Positions 43,674 to 53,420 of a stretch of 64,000 nucleotides of DNA are shown one piece after another. The position numbers were made by a program, and so were the translations under genes. Below the pieces are notes generated by a model. The model was not told where the DNA came from and did not search any database. It saw only the letters and a list, made by a program, of their open reading frames with translations. The stretch covers positions 331,170 to 395,169 of the forward strand of contig NZ_JAFIQW010000002.1 in NCBI RefSeq assembly GCF_017355965.1. Direction: 5' to 3'. The stretch comes from Desertivibrio insolitus (GTDB lineage: Bacteria > Actinomycetota > Actinomycetes > Actinomycetales > Microbacteriaceae). How positions within the stretch are numbered: the first letter of the stretch is position 1; the number at the start of each line of letters is the position of its first letter.

Positions 43674-43859
43674 TGTTCCTTCCGGGTCTTTGGACCGCAC
43701 CAAAGTACCTCACCCGCTCTCGAGCTCCGCCTGCCGTCCGGCCAGGACTCAGGACAGCAGCCGCCGTAACGCCCCCCCCGTTCAGGGGGAACCTGGCGGT
43801 TCGCGTCAGGAATGTACCCCGTCCGCTCGTAGGGTGGGCGTGCCCAACGGGAGGTTCTC

Positions 43860-46091
43860 TTGACACACGGCAAGCGCGCGCGACTCGGGCGCGCCCTCGT
43901 AGCGATGATCGTGACGCTCGGTGCGATGCTTACCCTGTTCGTGGCGACGCCCGCCGCTCAGGCCGCGGACCTGACCCAGTTCCGTCCCGGTGCCATCATC
44001 AGTGACGAGGTGTTCTACAACAGCGGGACCATGGACGCCACCGCCGTTCAGCGCTTCCTCGACTCGAGGGTCGCTACGTGCAGCAGCGGGTACACGTGCT
44101 TGAAGGACTACCGCCAGGACACCTGGAGTCGTTCCGCCGATCCGATGTGCGGGGCCTACCAGGGCGCTGCCTCGGAAAGCGCGGCGGCGATCATCGTGAA
44201 GGTCGCCCGCGCATGTGGCATCAATCCACAGGTGCTCATCGTGCTGCTTCAGAAGGAGCAGAGCCTTGTGACCTCTACTCGCCCCACTTCCGGGCAATAC
44301 CGGTCCGCCACCGGGTACGGATGTCCTGACACCGCGCCCTGCGACGCCCAGTACTACGGCTTCTACAACCAGGTATACAAGGCCGCCTGGGCGTTCAAGC
44401 GCTACAACAACCCGGCCGGCACCGGACCGGGCACCGCGTGGTCGACGGTCTACACGCGCTATGCGCCGGGCAAGTCCGTCGACGTGTACTACCACCCGTC
44501 GACGTCGTGCGGCTCGTCCAAGGTGTTCATCGAGAACAAGGCCACCGCCGCGCTCTACTTCTACACGCCTTATCAGCCGAATAGGGCCGCGCTGAACGCC
44601 GGATACCAGACAGGCGACAGCTGTTCCGCTTACGGGAACCGCAACTTCTACAACTACATGATCGACTGGTTCGGGGCGATCCCGTCGGTCGGGTCGGCAT
44701 TCGCCGATTACTACAACGCCTCCGGCGGCACGAACGGCCCGTACGGGCGACCCACGACCCCGCAACTCACTCTGTCCTTCGGCAAGGTGCAGACCTTCGG
44801 GGGAGGCGTGATGTACGCCACGGGTCGCGGCGTGCTCGGCGTCCGAGGATGGATCGAGGACGTCTACGCGGCTTCCGGCAGCGAAAAGTCCCCGATCGGT
44901 CTCCCGACTGCCGATGAGAAGCCGTTGCGCGGCGGCGCTTGGCAGGAGTTCGAGCGGGGTCGGATCTACGCCTCCGCCAGCGGAGCCTTCATCACTCGAG
45001 GGTGGATCGGTGACGAGTACATCCGGCTGGGCGGAAGCACCTCGGCGCTGGGATTCCCGGTCGGGAACGAATACGGCGTCTCGGCTGGAGCTGTTCAGCA
45101 ATTCCAGTTCGGGGCCCTCGTCGCCACCGCCACGGGCACGTACAGCGTGCGGGGCTGGATCGGGGACAAGTACCGTGCTCTCGGGGCGGAGAAGGACCTG
45201 GGTCTGCCGCTGGGCAACGAGTACGCGAAATCGGGCGTCGTGATCCAGGACTTCCAGAAGGGGAGCATCGTCTGCTGCACCCCTAACGCCTATGTGATGC
45301 GTGGCGAGATCGACAAGGCCTGGGACGCCGCAGGCGGTCCAGCCTCGGTCGTGGGAGTTCCCCGCGACGATCAGAAGAGCGCTCCGCCTTCCGGCAACTA
45401 TCAGCAGTTCGCCAACGGTCGGATCGTCCAGTCGAACGCCGGCGCCTTCGTGGTGCGGGGCTGGATCGGTGATGCCTACAACTCGGTGGGCGGCTGGACC
45501 TCGGCGTTCGGCTACCCCAGGTCGAACGAGCAAGCAGCGGCGTCGTCCGCGAGTCAGCAGTTCACAGGAGGGATCTTCTACTCCACGTCCGCGGGCGCCT
45601 ATGGGGTGCGCGGCTGGATCGGCGACAAGTATGCGACCACTGGTGCTCTGACCTCTCCCCTTGGCGCTCCCACCTCGTTCGAGCGCAGCCTCTCCGGCGG
45701 AGCTGTCCAGACGTTCCGGGCCGGACGGATCTACTCGAGTTCCGCCGGCGCGTTCGTGGTTCGTGGGTCGATCGGTGACAAGTACAACTCTGCCGGTGCC
45801 GAGTCGTCCCCGCTGAGGTACCCGCGGGGCGATGAGAAGCAGGTGACCGCGAGGAACGGCACGGTGGGGTACCTCCAGCAGTTCCAGGGCGGACGGGTTT
45901 ACGTCAGTCCCGCAGGTTTCGCGATCACTCGCGGATGGTTGGGCGACCATTACGTCTCTCTGGGCGCGGAAGCATCGGGACTCGGTTTCCCTCGGGGAGA
46001 CGAGTACAGCCGTAACGGTGTCTTCATCCAGGAGTTCCAGAACGGACGCATCGAGCTGCGCGGCTCCACCTTCACGGTCGTGCGATACTGA
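43860..46091 (+). CDS. Secreted LGFP-repeat protein with lysozyme-like N-terminal domain
   Basis: 743 residues, TTG start with a GGGAGG site. Signal peptide cleaved after AQA (about residue 35). Residues 36-280 form a cysteine-containing domain: RACGINPQVLIVLLQKEQSLV and CPDTAPCDAQYYGFYNQVYKAAWAFKRY recall transglycosylase/lysozyme-like folds with a candidate acidic residue in KEQS. From about 290, nine LGFP-type repeats follow, each with a core like SALGFP, SPIGLP or SAFGYP and a GWIGDKY segment. In Corynebacterineae LGFP repeats anchor proteins to the arabinogalactan layer; the locus fits. Confidence 0.85.
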   Translation: MTHGKRARLGRALVAMIVTLGAMLTLFVATPAAQAADLTQFRPGAIISDEVFYNSGTMDATAVQRFLDSRVATCSSGYTCLKDYRQDTWSRSADPMCGAYQGAASESAAAIIVKVARACGINPQVLIVLLQKEQSLVTSTRPTSGQYRSATGYGCPDTAPCDAQYYGFYNQVYKAAWAFKRYNNPAGTGPGTAWSTVYTRYAPGKSVDVYYHPSTSCGSSKVFIENKATAALYFYTPYQPNRAALNAGYQTGDSCSAYGNRNFYNYMIDWFGAIPSVGSAFADYYNASGGTNGPYGRPTTPQLTLSFGKVQTFGGGVMYATGRGVLGVRGWIEDVYAASGSEKSPIGLPTADEKPLRGGAWQEFERGRIYASASGAFITRGWIGDEYIRLGGSTSALGFPVGNEYGVSAGAVQQFQFGALVATATGTYSVRGWIGDKYRALGAEKDLGLPLGNEYAKSGVVIQDFQKGSIVCCTPNAYVMRGEIDKAWDAAGGPASVVGVPRDDQKSAPPSGNYQQFANGRIVQSNAGAFVVRGWIGDAYNSVGGWTSAFGYPRSNEQAAASSASQQFTGGIFYSTSAGAYGVRGWIGDKYATTGALTSPLGAPTSFERSLSGGAVQTFRAGRIYSSSAGAFVVRGSIGDKYNSAGAESSPLRYPRGDEKQVTARNGTVGYLQQFQGGRVYVSPAGFAITRGWLGDHYVSLGAEASGLGFPRGDEYSRNGVFIQEFQNGRIELRGSTFTVVRY

Positions 46092-46134
46092 CTCACCGAC
46101 GTTCCACCCACCGACATGATCGCCCGGAGAGCCA

Positions 46135-47064
46135 GTGACGACGGAGAATCGGCGATCTCGAGTCGTCGCGGTCATCGTCTCCTACAACCGACAGGAGTTG
46201 CTGGCTGAGGCGCTTCGGGCGGTCGATGCTCAGAGCCGTCCTGTCGACGCCCTGGTCGTGATCGACAACGCCTCCACAGACGATTCGGTTGCGGTCGCCC
46301 GACGGGTCTCTCCGCAGGCCGACGTGATCGCCCTCGAACGGAACGTCGGCGGTGCCGGTGGTTTCGCCGTGGGCTTGGCCGCCGCCCTTCAGGACCACGG
46401 CGCAGAGTACGTATGGCTGATGGACGACGACACCATTCCCACCCCGGGGGCGCTCGCGTCGCTGCTCGCCGGCGCAGCGCGGGAGAGTGCGGTGGTCGCT
46501 GCATCCAGAGTCGTATGGACGGACGGGTCCGACCACCCGATGAACACGCCTCGTCGGCATCCTTTCCAGCGTCGGCGGACGGGTGGCGCGGTGCCGGTAC
46601 GCAGCTCATCGTTCGTCTCCATGCTGGTGCGGGCATCCGCAGTGCGGGCCGAGGGACTGCCGATCGCCGACTACTTCATCTGGAACGACGACTTCGAGTA
46701 CTCGACGCGGCTGATCCGCTCCCGCAGGGGCGTCTACGTGCCCGACAGCGTCGTCGAGCACCGCACGAAACGGCTCGTCTCGACGGACGACGATCCAGGA
46801 GACCGCTTCTATTTCGAGGTCCGCAACAAGCTGTGGATGTACCGTCTCTCGCGCTCCCTGGCGCCGGGGGAGAAAGCGGTCTACGGCGCCTCCACGGCAG
46901 TGCGTTGGGTTCGGACCTTCCGACGTTCCCAGGACCGACGGACTCTCGCACGAGCCCTTCGCGCCGGGGTTCGCGACGGTTCACGCACTCGTCCCCGCCC
47001 CAACTCGGAAGTGATGCGCGACCTTCCGAGAGCCGAAGGACTGGTCAAGGCGTTCGAATCATGA
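46135..47064 (+). CDS. GT2 glycosyltransferase, galactofuranosyltransferase GlfT1-like
   Basis: 309 residues from GTG 46135. GT-A fold: VAVIVSYNRQELL, VIDNASTDDS, ERNVGGAGGFAVG and the metal-binding WLMDDDT. Later, a WNDDFEYSTR segment and a candidate base His in VVEHRTKR. The run ERNVGGAGGF is characteristic of galactofuran-adding enzymes (GlfT1 class). It would add the first Galf residues to the lipid-linked primer, preceding GlfT2. The next gene overlaps by ATGA. Confidence 0.82.
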   Translation: MTTENRRSRVVAVIVSYNRQELLAEALRAVDAQSRPVDALVVIDNASTDDSVAVARRVSPQADVIALERNVGGAGGFAVGLAAALQDHGAEYVWLMDDDTIPTPGALASLLAGAARESAVVAASRVVWTDGSDHPMNTPRRHPFQRRRTGGAVPVRSSSFVSMLVRASAVRAEGLPIADYFIWNDDFEYSTRLIRSRRGVYVPDSVVEHRTKRLVSTDDDPGDRFYFEVRNKLWMYRLSRSLAPGEKAVYGASTAVRWVRTFRRSQDRRTLARALRAGVRDGSRTRPRPNSEVMRDLPRAEGLVKAFES

Positions 47065-47891
47065 CCGAGACGAACTTCTCTCTGCTGCTGCCCGTCTACG
47101 CCGGAGACAAGCCCGAGTACCTCGAGAAGGCCTTCCTCAGCTCCACGGCGGAGCAGACGCTGAGGCCGTCGGAGGCGATCATCGTGCGCGACGGTCCGGT
47201 CGGGGCCGAGCTAGAGCGACTGATGGACGCCCTCGCCGCGGAGAGCCCGATACCGACGCGCGTCGTGCGGATAAAGGAGAACACCGGTCTCGCGCGTGCT
47301 CTCGAGCGGGGACTGGACGAATGCGCGCACGATGTGGTGGCACGCATGGATGCGGACGACATCTCCCTTCCTGAGCGGTTCGAGAAGCAGCTGGAGAAGA
47401 TCCGCGACGGCTTCGACCTGGTGGGCTCCGGGATGCTCGAGTTCGCTGAGACGCACGGGGCGGTGCTCGCGCGACGCGTGCCGCCGACGGATCCTGCCGC
47501 TATCGTGCGGTACTCGCGTTTCCACGATCCGTTCAATCATCCCACCGTGGTTTATCGGCGTAGTGCCGTCCGCGCTGCCGGTGGATACCGCGACCTCGGA
47601 CTGATGGAGGACTACTGGCTGTTCGCTCGGATGATCCAGAGCGGAGCGAGCGTCATCAATCTCGCCGACCCGCTCGTGATGTACCGGGTGGGGGACGGAG
47701 CGTATGCCCGCCGCGGCGGCTTCGGACAGTTCGTCGCGGAATTGCGTCTGCAGCGTGAGTTCCGGCGCTCCGGATTCACGACGCGCTGGCAGGCGGCACG
47801 CAACGTCGCGCTTAGGGCTCCCTACCGGCTGGTGCCCCAGGCGGTGAGGCGGGCCGCCTACCGTCGCGTCCTGGCGCGTTCGGTCGAATGA
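47061..47891 (+). CDS. GT2 family glycosyltransferase
   Basis: 276 residues. GT-A core: FSLLLPVYAGDKPEYLEKAFLS, EAIIVRDGPVG, KENTGLARALERGLDECAHDVVARMDADDISLPERF with the DAD metal site (MDADD), then FNHPTVVYRRSAV and YWLFARMIQSGA. Typical of glycosyltransferases in wall or capsule loci; acceptor unknown. It overlaps the GlfT1-like gene (ATGA) and abuts the Emb gene stop with no gap. Confidence 0.88.
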   Translation: MTETNFSLLLPVYAGDKPEYLEKAFLSSTAEQTLRPSEAIIVRDGPVGAELERLMDALAAESPIPTRVVRIKENTGLARALERGLDECAHDVVARMDADDISLPERFEKQLEKIRDGFDLVGSGMLEFAETHGAVLARRVPPTDPAAIVRYSRFHDPFNHPTVVYRRSAVRAAGGYRDLGLMEDYWLFARMIQSGASVINLADPLVMYRVGDGAYARRGGFGQFVAELRLQREFRRSGFTTRWQAARNVALRAPYRLVPQAVRRAAYRRVLARSVE

Positions 47892-50800
47892 TCAGCCGTC
47901 CCGCTCGGCACTGACGAGCAGGGCCGTCGGTCCGAACGGGTCCACCCACCCGGGCAGCGTGACGCGCGCAACCCTCAGGTCATACGCTGCGGGGGCGACG
48001 TCGTATCGAAGCAGTTGGATGTTGCCCCAAGCGGTGCCGGCCGTATCGAACTCGGTATAGGGCACGGAGACGCTCGCCGTCCTAGCCGGCGCGACCATCT
48101 GCCCGCCCCTCGCCTCGACCCAGATGTTGTCGGGCGCTCCGGTTCCCCACGACGTCGCCATGACGGGGCGCTCGAAGATGCCGTTCGAGACGGACATCGG
48201 GCGCTGGCAGGGGAACCAGAACGAGGAGGTCCAGGAGACCGCGGTGGCAGCGCCCGGGGGCACGACCGCCGAGAGCGGCCTCCCGTTCACGACGAGCGGG
48301 GACGAGACCGCTAGCCACTGATTCTCGAGCGTGGTGGCGTCCTCGGCGACCACCCGGAGGACTCCTCCGTCCTGCGCGAGCTGCGGAGGGAGCGGCACGT
48401 TCAGCGTGCGCCAGCCTGGCTGCTCACCGGGGAAGTCGACTTCGAGCTGCTGCATCGCACTCGAGCCGCGCGCGGCGTATTCGATGCGCACGGAGTTGGG
48501 CTCCGCGGCATTGAGGTCGCCGCCGACAAGCAGGACCAGCCGCTGATCCGGATCGAGCGCCGGGATGTCGTATACGGGCGTTGTGAGCGTACCGGCGCTT
48601 TGGGTCGCCTGGTTCGCGCTACCCCAAACGGTCACGCCGGCCTGAGTCGGTGGCAGGGGATCCGCTTCCGGCCAGCCTGCGTTCTCCTGCCACGTTCCCG
48701 TCAGTCGAGATTCGCCCTCCGCGACGGCGAGCGGAGTCCCCTCGGACGCGTCCCAGATCTCGATCGCCTCGTCGATCAAGCAGTTTTCGGCGAGGGGGTC
48801 CGCGAGATTGGCGCCTCCCGGCGTGTAATACCCCGAGCCCCTGAAGGCTGAGAGAGCGAAGGTGGCGACGAGGTATCCCGTCGTCAGAAGTGCGAACACG
48901 GTGACCAGGCCCGTGGCGGCGAGGAGTGCTCGCGCGCTACGCGCCGTTCCGAAGCGGCGACGAATCACCACCACCGCCACGGCGAGACTTACGACCGCCA
49001 CGAGGAGCCAGAGCCCGAGGGAATCGAACCGAACGGCGTTGAAGCCGGGCACATCGCCGTGCCGGAACATGCCCTGGTCCCAGGAGTAGGCCCAGGAGTT
49101 GGGGCCGCTCAGGCCGACCACGATCGGGGGAATCAATGACGCGACGGCGAGTGGGGCCAGCCACGAGGGTACGGAGCTTTCTTCGGAGCGCGCCAGCAGA
49201 CGTGGCGTCACAATGAGCACGAGGACGATCATCAGCGGCCCCACCGTGGCAAGGGCGCCGAAGTGATGCGTCCATTTGCTCGGGGTGATCCAAAGCAATA
49301 CGAGCGAGAGCGCGAATGTCCACCCCGTCAGCCGGTACACGGGAGGAAGCGAGAGCCTGCCTTTGGCGAACACGGTCGCGACGACGAACCACAGGAGCAG
49401 CACCAGCCCGACGAGGACGAAACTCCGCTTGGCGTAGCTGCCCATCGCGATAGGACTCATCAGGAACGAATAGCGGTCCCATTCGTCCATCCACGTCTGC
49501 GGCGTCTCGACCGCGGCGAAGGTGGCGCGACCCGCCAACACGTCGTTCAGGCTCGCGTCGCGGAAGGCCACGAACAGTGCGACCGCACCGGCCGAAAGTA
49601 CCCCCGCGGTACGCGCCGCCGCCCCCAGGAGATCGGTGCCCGTCCGGGCGACAGTCCATAGCGATGGCAGAGCGAGCAGAAGAGGGGCGAACGTGACGAC
49701 CCCCGTGGGGTGCGCCGCGAACGCCAGGCCCGCGACCACGGCGGCGGCGAATGCGGGCACGAGCGTGTTTCGCGAGATGGCGCGGAGCACCAGTGCGATC
49801 ACCGCCACCGAACCTGCTGCGCCCACAATCTCCGGTCGAGAACCGATGGAGAAAGCGAACCACCAGCCGCAGAAGACAAGGGCGAGCAACGCGACCGCTG
49901 CTGTCCGGGTCCAGCGGCGGGCATCGGCGAGCTGACTGCTCAGGAGGGTGCGAGCGACCAGCCAGGCGACGATGCCGGCGATGAGCGCCGGCACGCGCAG
50001 CCAGACGGGCGACCGACCGCCGATCTGCTGCCAGTAGTAGAGGAACTCCCAGAACCAGGTGAACGGGGCGAACGGCTGGTTGTACATCTGGTAGTAGTTG
50101 CCGACGTACCCGGCGTCACCGTAGCTGAGCGACATCGCCGCGTAGTAGCCGTCGTCGTCCGTCATCGGTCCGATGAACACCCACAGCACCAGACCTGCGA
50201 CGACGGCGATGTCGACCGCGCCCAGCGTTCGCAGCCAGGCGAAGGCGCGAACTCGGAGCGGAGCGGACACCCGGGAGTGGCGGAACTCGATCACGAGCAG
50301 GATGAAGGTCAGCGCGACTGCGAGCCAGAGGATCACCATCAGCGCGAGCTTGAGCGGCGTGGGGGTCGAATCGTAATCGTTGACGACCTGCAGTTCGACT
50401 GACAGGGCTCCGGCCGGTAGCGCATCCACGTCGGTGAACAAGCCGTCCACCTGAGGCGGCAGCACGTCGGGCCATCTGACGGCCTCCTGCCCGTCGATCC
50501 GAACGACCGTGCCGCCGGTCGTCGTGGCGTGCACCACCCATTCGCTGGTGTCGGCCCACTCCCGTGTGAAGGACTCGCCGCCTCCGGCGATCGTGGCGGC
50601 CGCATCGGTGGCGGTGATCTTGAGCCCGGCCCGGGCGGACGATTCATCCGCGGCGTCGATCGTCGACAGAAGCAGGCCCCCGCCGCCAGCGGCGGCACGA
50701 AGCGACTCGTCATCGAACCCGACCTCGATCGAGTACGGGGTCTGGTTCGCGAGCATGAGGCTGGTGGGCTCGGGTGCGGACGCGTCCTGCGGCCACGACA

Positions 50801-50954
50801 CCCGTACCTCCGACACGTCGACCGGTGCTATCGCCAGACCGAAGCCAGCGACCATCGCCACCAGTGCCGCCAGGAGGATCGCGAGTGGGCGCCTCGCTCC
50901 GCCGGGGTCGCTTCCCGTGTCGTGAGCGCGCAGGAATGGGCGAGAGATTGGCAT
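47892..50954 (-). CDS. Emb-type arabinosyltransferase (GT-C)
   Basis: 1020 residues from ATG 50954 (longer in-frame starts would run over the divergent flippase gene). Architecture matches EmbA/B/C: an N-terminal extracellular beta domain (45-200) after the first helix, a multi-helix core with the catalytic TDDDGYY loop (265-271), NYYQMYNQPFAPFTWFWEF, WLRVP, and the conserved TPSKWTHHFGA, then a C-terminal carbohydrate-binding region. It uses decaprenyl-phosphoryl-arabinose outside the membrane to add arabinofuranose. Only one copy is here. The neighbouring UbiA protein makes the donor precursor. Confidence 0.88.
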   Translation of the reverse strand: MPISRPFLRAHDTGSDPGGARRPLAILLAALVAMVAGFGLAIAPVDVSEVRVSWPQDASAPEPTSLMLANQTPYSIEVGFDDESLRAAAGGGGLLLSTIDAADESSARAGLKITATDAAATIAGGGESFTREWADTSEWVVHATTTGGTVVRIDGQEAVRWPDVLPPQVDGLFTDVDALPAGALSVELQVVNDYDSTPTPLKLALMVILWLAVALTFILLVIEFRHSRVSAPLRVRAFAWLRTLGAVDIAVVAGLVLWVFIGPMTDDDGYYAAMSLSYGDAGYVGNYYQMYNQPFAPFTWFWEFLYYWQQIGGRSPVWLRVPALIAGIVAWLVARTLLSSQLADARRWTRTAAVALLALVFCGWWFAFSIGSRPEIVGAAGSVAVIALVLRAISRNTLVPAFAAAVVAGLAFAAHPTGVVTFAPLLLALPSLWTVARTGTDLLGAAARTAGVLSAGAVALFVAFRDASLNDVLAGRATFAAVETPQTWMDEWDRYSFLMSPIAMGSYAKRSFVLVGLVLLLWFVVATVFAKGRLSLPPVYRLTGWTFALSLVLLWITPSKWTHHFGALATVGPLMIVLVLIVTPRLLARSEESSVPSWLAPLAVASLIPPIVVGLSGPNSWAYSWDQGMFRHGDVPGFNAVRFDSLGLWLLVAVVSLAVAVVVIRRRFGTARSARALLAATGLVTVFALLTTGYLVATFALSAFRGSGYYTPGGANLADPLAENCLIDEAIEIWDASEGTPLAVAEGESRLTGTWQENAGWPEADPLPPTQAGVTVWGSANQATQSAGTLTTPVYDIPALDPDQRLVLLVGGDLNAAEPNSVRIEYAARGSSAMQQLEVDFPGEQPGWRTLNVPLPPQLAQDGGVLRVVAEDATTLENQWLAVSSPLVVNGRPLSAVVPPGAATAVSWTSSFWFPCQRPMSVSNGIFERPVMATSWGTGAPDNIWVEARGGQMVAPARTASVSVPYTEFDTAGTAWGNIQLLRYDVAPAAYDLRVARVTLPGWVDPFGPTALLVSAERDG

Positions 50955-51027
50955 CAGGTCTGTGGCTTCCGCTGTCCGAGGGCGAGGGGCGTCGGGCCGC
51001 CGCCGAGGCCCGGATAGTCTATGGCGC

Positions 51028-52269
51028 ATGGTGGGGGAGGGGTCGCGACGCGCTCCGTACGTCACCGCCCTGGCCGCAACCGTCGTGTCGGGGTTGCTCA
51101 CCTATGTGTTCCTCGCCCTCGTGTCCAGGAGCCTCACCGCGGCGGCGTTCGACGATTTCTCCGTCTTCTGGTCGCTTTCGCTGCTGGTCGGCTTCGGCCT
51201 CTTCGTGCCCCTGGAACAGGAGCTCGCGCGGGACCGGCGCGGGGGAGATCAGGCGCGCGGCGTCCACGAAACCTTGGCCGTGGGGTTACTGCTGAGCGGC
51301 GTCGCCGTGATCGTGCTCACGGTGCTCGCTGGCTCCGGGGTCGTGCAGCTACCCCCTGCGATCTTGTGGATCGCTATCGGGCTGGCCCTGCTGTCTCCTC
51401 TGCAGTACACGGCGAAGGGGCATCTGGTGCAGCAGGACAGGATCGTCCTGCACTCCGTGACAACCGTCGTCGAGAACGTCGTACGTACCGGAATCGCCGC
51501 AGTCGCCTTCCTGATGGCACTCTCGTCGGGCCGCGGGGACGATGCAGGCCTGGCGTCATTGGCCGTCGCGATCGCACTGGTGACGGCGTACGTATGGGTG
51601 CTGCTTCCCGCGCTTCGTCGACCACGGCTGTCCTTGAGAGGCACGGTGTCGCGCGTTCGAGTCGTGCTCGCAATCCTCGTTCCGTCGCTGGCCGGGCAGG
51701 TGCTTCTCAACTCCGGTCCGCTCGTGATCGACGCCCTGGTGGACGCAGCCGGATCGACCGGTGCCTTCCAAGCGACCTTCAATCTCGCCAGGCTGCCGCT
51801 GCTCGTCGTGTTGCCCCTTCAAGCTGTCCTCATCGGGCGGATGGCGCCCCTCGTCCGGGCGGGGCGGGTGCAGGAGCTGACCACCGCTTTGTCCCAGTTC
51901 GCGGTCGCCGTTCTGGGGGTCGCTCTCCTCGGCGCTGCTCTCGGCTGGCTCGTGGGGCCCTTCTTCGTGGAGCTCCTCTTCGGTCCTGGCCGCTCCCTAC
52001 CTCCGGCCGGCGTAGCACTACTCATCGCCGCGGTGTGCATCTATGTGGGTCTGGTCATCAACACGCAGGCGCTCATCGTCAATGGCCGGACTCGCTCCGC
52101 CGCCTACGCGTGGCTGGCGTCGCTGGCGGCTGCTGCTGTCGGGTTCGGGCTCGGATTCGCACTGGAGGTCCCGCTCGCCGTCGCGCTCGGTCTGCTGACG
52201 GGGGCACTGGTCGCCTGGGTTGTCAGCATCCTGCAGCTACGATGGCGAACCGCCCATTCCGCGAGCTGA
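51028..52269 (+). CDS. Polysaccharide flippase (MOP superfamily)
   Basis: 413 residues from ATG 51028. Twelve predicted membrane helices spread over the whole length, with the Wzx/MATE-like features FDDFSVFWSLSLLVGFGLFVPLEQEL and a central basic loop. Probable transporter of lipid-linked glycan. It is divergent from the Emb gene (73 bases between starts) and is followed at 11 bases by a GT4 glycosyltransferase gene. Confidence 0.8.
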   Translation: MVGEGSRRAPYVTALAATVVSGLLTYVFLALVSRSLTAAAFDDFSVFWSLSLLVGFGLFVPLEQELARDRRGGDQARGVHETLAVGLLLSGVAVIVLTVLAGSGVVQLPPAILWIAIGLALLSPLQYTAKGHLVQQDRIVLHSVTTVVENVVRTGIAAVAFLMALSSGRGDDAGLASLAVAIALVTAYVWVLLPALRRPRLSLRGTVSRVRVVLAILVPSLAGQVLLNSGPLVIDALVDAAGSTGAFQATFNLARLPLLVVLPLQAVLIGRMAPLVRAGRVQELTTALSQFAVAVLGVALLGAALGWLVGPFFVELLFGPGRSLPPAGVALLIAAVCIYVGLVINTQALIVNGRTRSAAYAWLASLAAAAVGFGLGFALEVPLAVALGLLTGALVAWVVSILQLRWRTAHSAS

Positions 52270-52280
52270 ACGGAGTTCCC

Positions 52281-53420
52281 GTGGCATCAGTGGTGATCGC
52301 GCTCAACTACTACGCGCCGTACGTCAGTGGACTGACGAACGTGGCCCGGGACGAAGCCGAAGGGCTCGCGGCCCGCGGTCACCTCGTCACCGTGGTGACG
52401 AGCAGGCACGATGACGCACTGCCCCTGGAGGAGACGCTCAACGGAGTGCGCGTGGTCCGCTGCCCGGTGCGGCTGCGATTCGGCAAGGGCGTCGTCGCTC
52501 CGTCCTTCGTCGCGACCGTCGTGCGCGAAGCCCGGCGAGCGGACGTCGTCAACGTCCACGCCCCGATGCTCGAGGCGGGAGCAGTCGCAGTGCGGGTGCG
52601 GCGCGCGACCGGGGCCGCGGTCGTCACGACCTATCACTGCGACGTCAGCCTTCCCCCGGGACCCGTCAACGCTCTGCAGACGCGCGTGATCGACGCTTCC
52701 TCTCGCTCAGCCGCGCGGAACAGCGACGCAGTGGTGGTCACCAGCGACGATTACGCAGACCACTCACGTATCGCCCCGGCGCTCAGAGCGCGTCGCGTCG
52801 TGATCCCACCCGGGTGTCACGACCGACGCGGCGGCCGTCCGACGTACCGGGAGTCCTCGGGGCTCACCGTCGGGTTCCTCGGGCGCATCGTGGAGGAGAA
52901 GGGCATCGAGTACTTGGTCGCGGGATTCTCGGCCTTGGAGGATCCGGATGCAAGGCTGCTGATCGCCGGCGATTACGGCGCGGTCGCCGGAGGATCCGTC
53001 GTGGATCGTGTCCGTGCCGCGATCGGGAGGGACGAGCGCATCAAGGTGCTCGGGTTCGTGCCGGAGGACCGCATGGCTGACTTCTACGCGTCACTGGACC
53101 TTTTCGCGCTCACCTCCGTCAACGCGTTCGAGGCCTTCGGGATCGTACAAGTGGAGGCGATGATGACAGGTGTCCCCGCAATCGCGTCGGACCTCCCCGG
53201 AGTCCGTCAACCCGTCCGTGCGACGGGCTTCGGAAGGATCGTTTCCGTGCGGGATGCTCGCTCGATCACCAACGCCCTCCGTGAGTTCGAACCTTCGCAG
53301 TTCGACGCCGAGGCGCAGGCGACGAAGGCGCGCGAGCTCTTCGGCCTCGACACGGTGATCGATCGGTACGAGGACCTCGTGAACCGGTTCGCGGGTCAGC
53401 CCAGCGCGGGCACGAGGTAG
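52281..53420 (+). CDS. GT4 family glycosyltransferase
   Basis: 379 residues from GTG 52281, preceded by CGGAG. GT-B fold: N-terminal ALNYYAPYVSGLTNVARDEAEGLAARGH with the acceptor loop, then VHAPMLEAGA; C-terminal donor domain with GFLGRIVEEKGIEYLV, VLGFVPEDRMADFYASLDLFALTS and an EAFGIVQVEAMMTGVP glutamate pair. Typical of sugar-nucleotide-dependent retaining transferases. Ends inside the 3' end of the convergent UbiA gene (25-base overlap). Confidence 0.9.
   Translation: MASVVIALNYYAPYVSGLTNVARDEAEGLAARGHLVTVVTSRHDDALPLEETLNGVRVVRCPVRLRFGKGVVAPSFVATVVREARRADVVNVHAPMLEAGAVAVRVRRATGAAVVTTYHCDVSLPPGPVNALQTRVIDASSRSAARNSDAVVVTSDDYADHSRIAPALRARRVVIPPGCHDRRGGRPTYRESSGLTVGFLGRIVEEKGIEYLVAGFSALEDPDARLLIAGDYGAVAGGSVVDRVRAAIGRDERIKVLGFVPEDRMADFYASLDLFALTSVNAFEAFGIVQVEAMMTGVPAIASDLPGVRQPVRATGFGRIVSVRDARSITNALREFEPSQFDAEAQATKARELFGLDTVIDRYEDLVNRFAGQPSAGTR

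Noticed and set aside
43741-43800. A strong terminator built on the run of C bases at 43771-43779 and the following GGGGG
   Set aside because: The stem would be short and G/C-only with no T run on either strand; it may be chance in the space between divergent genes.
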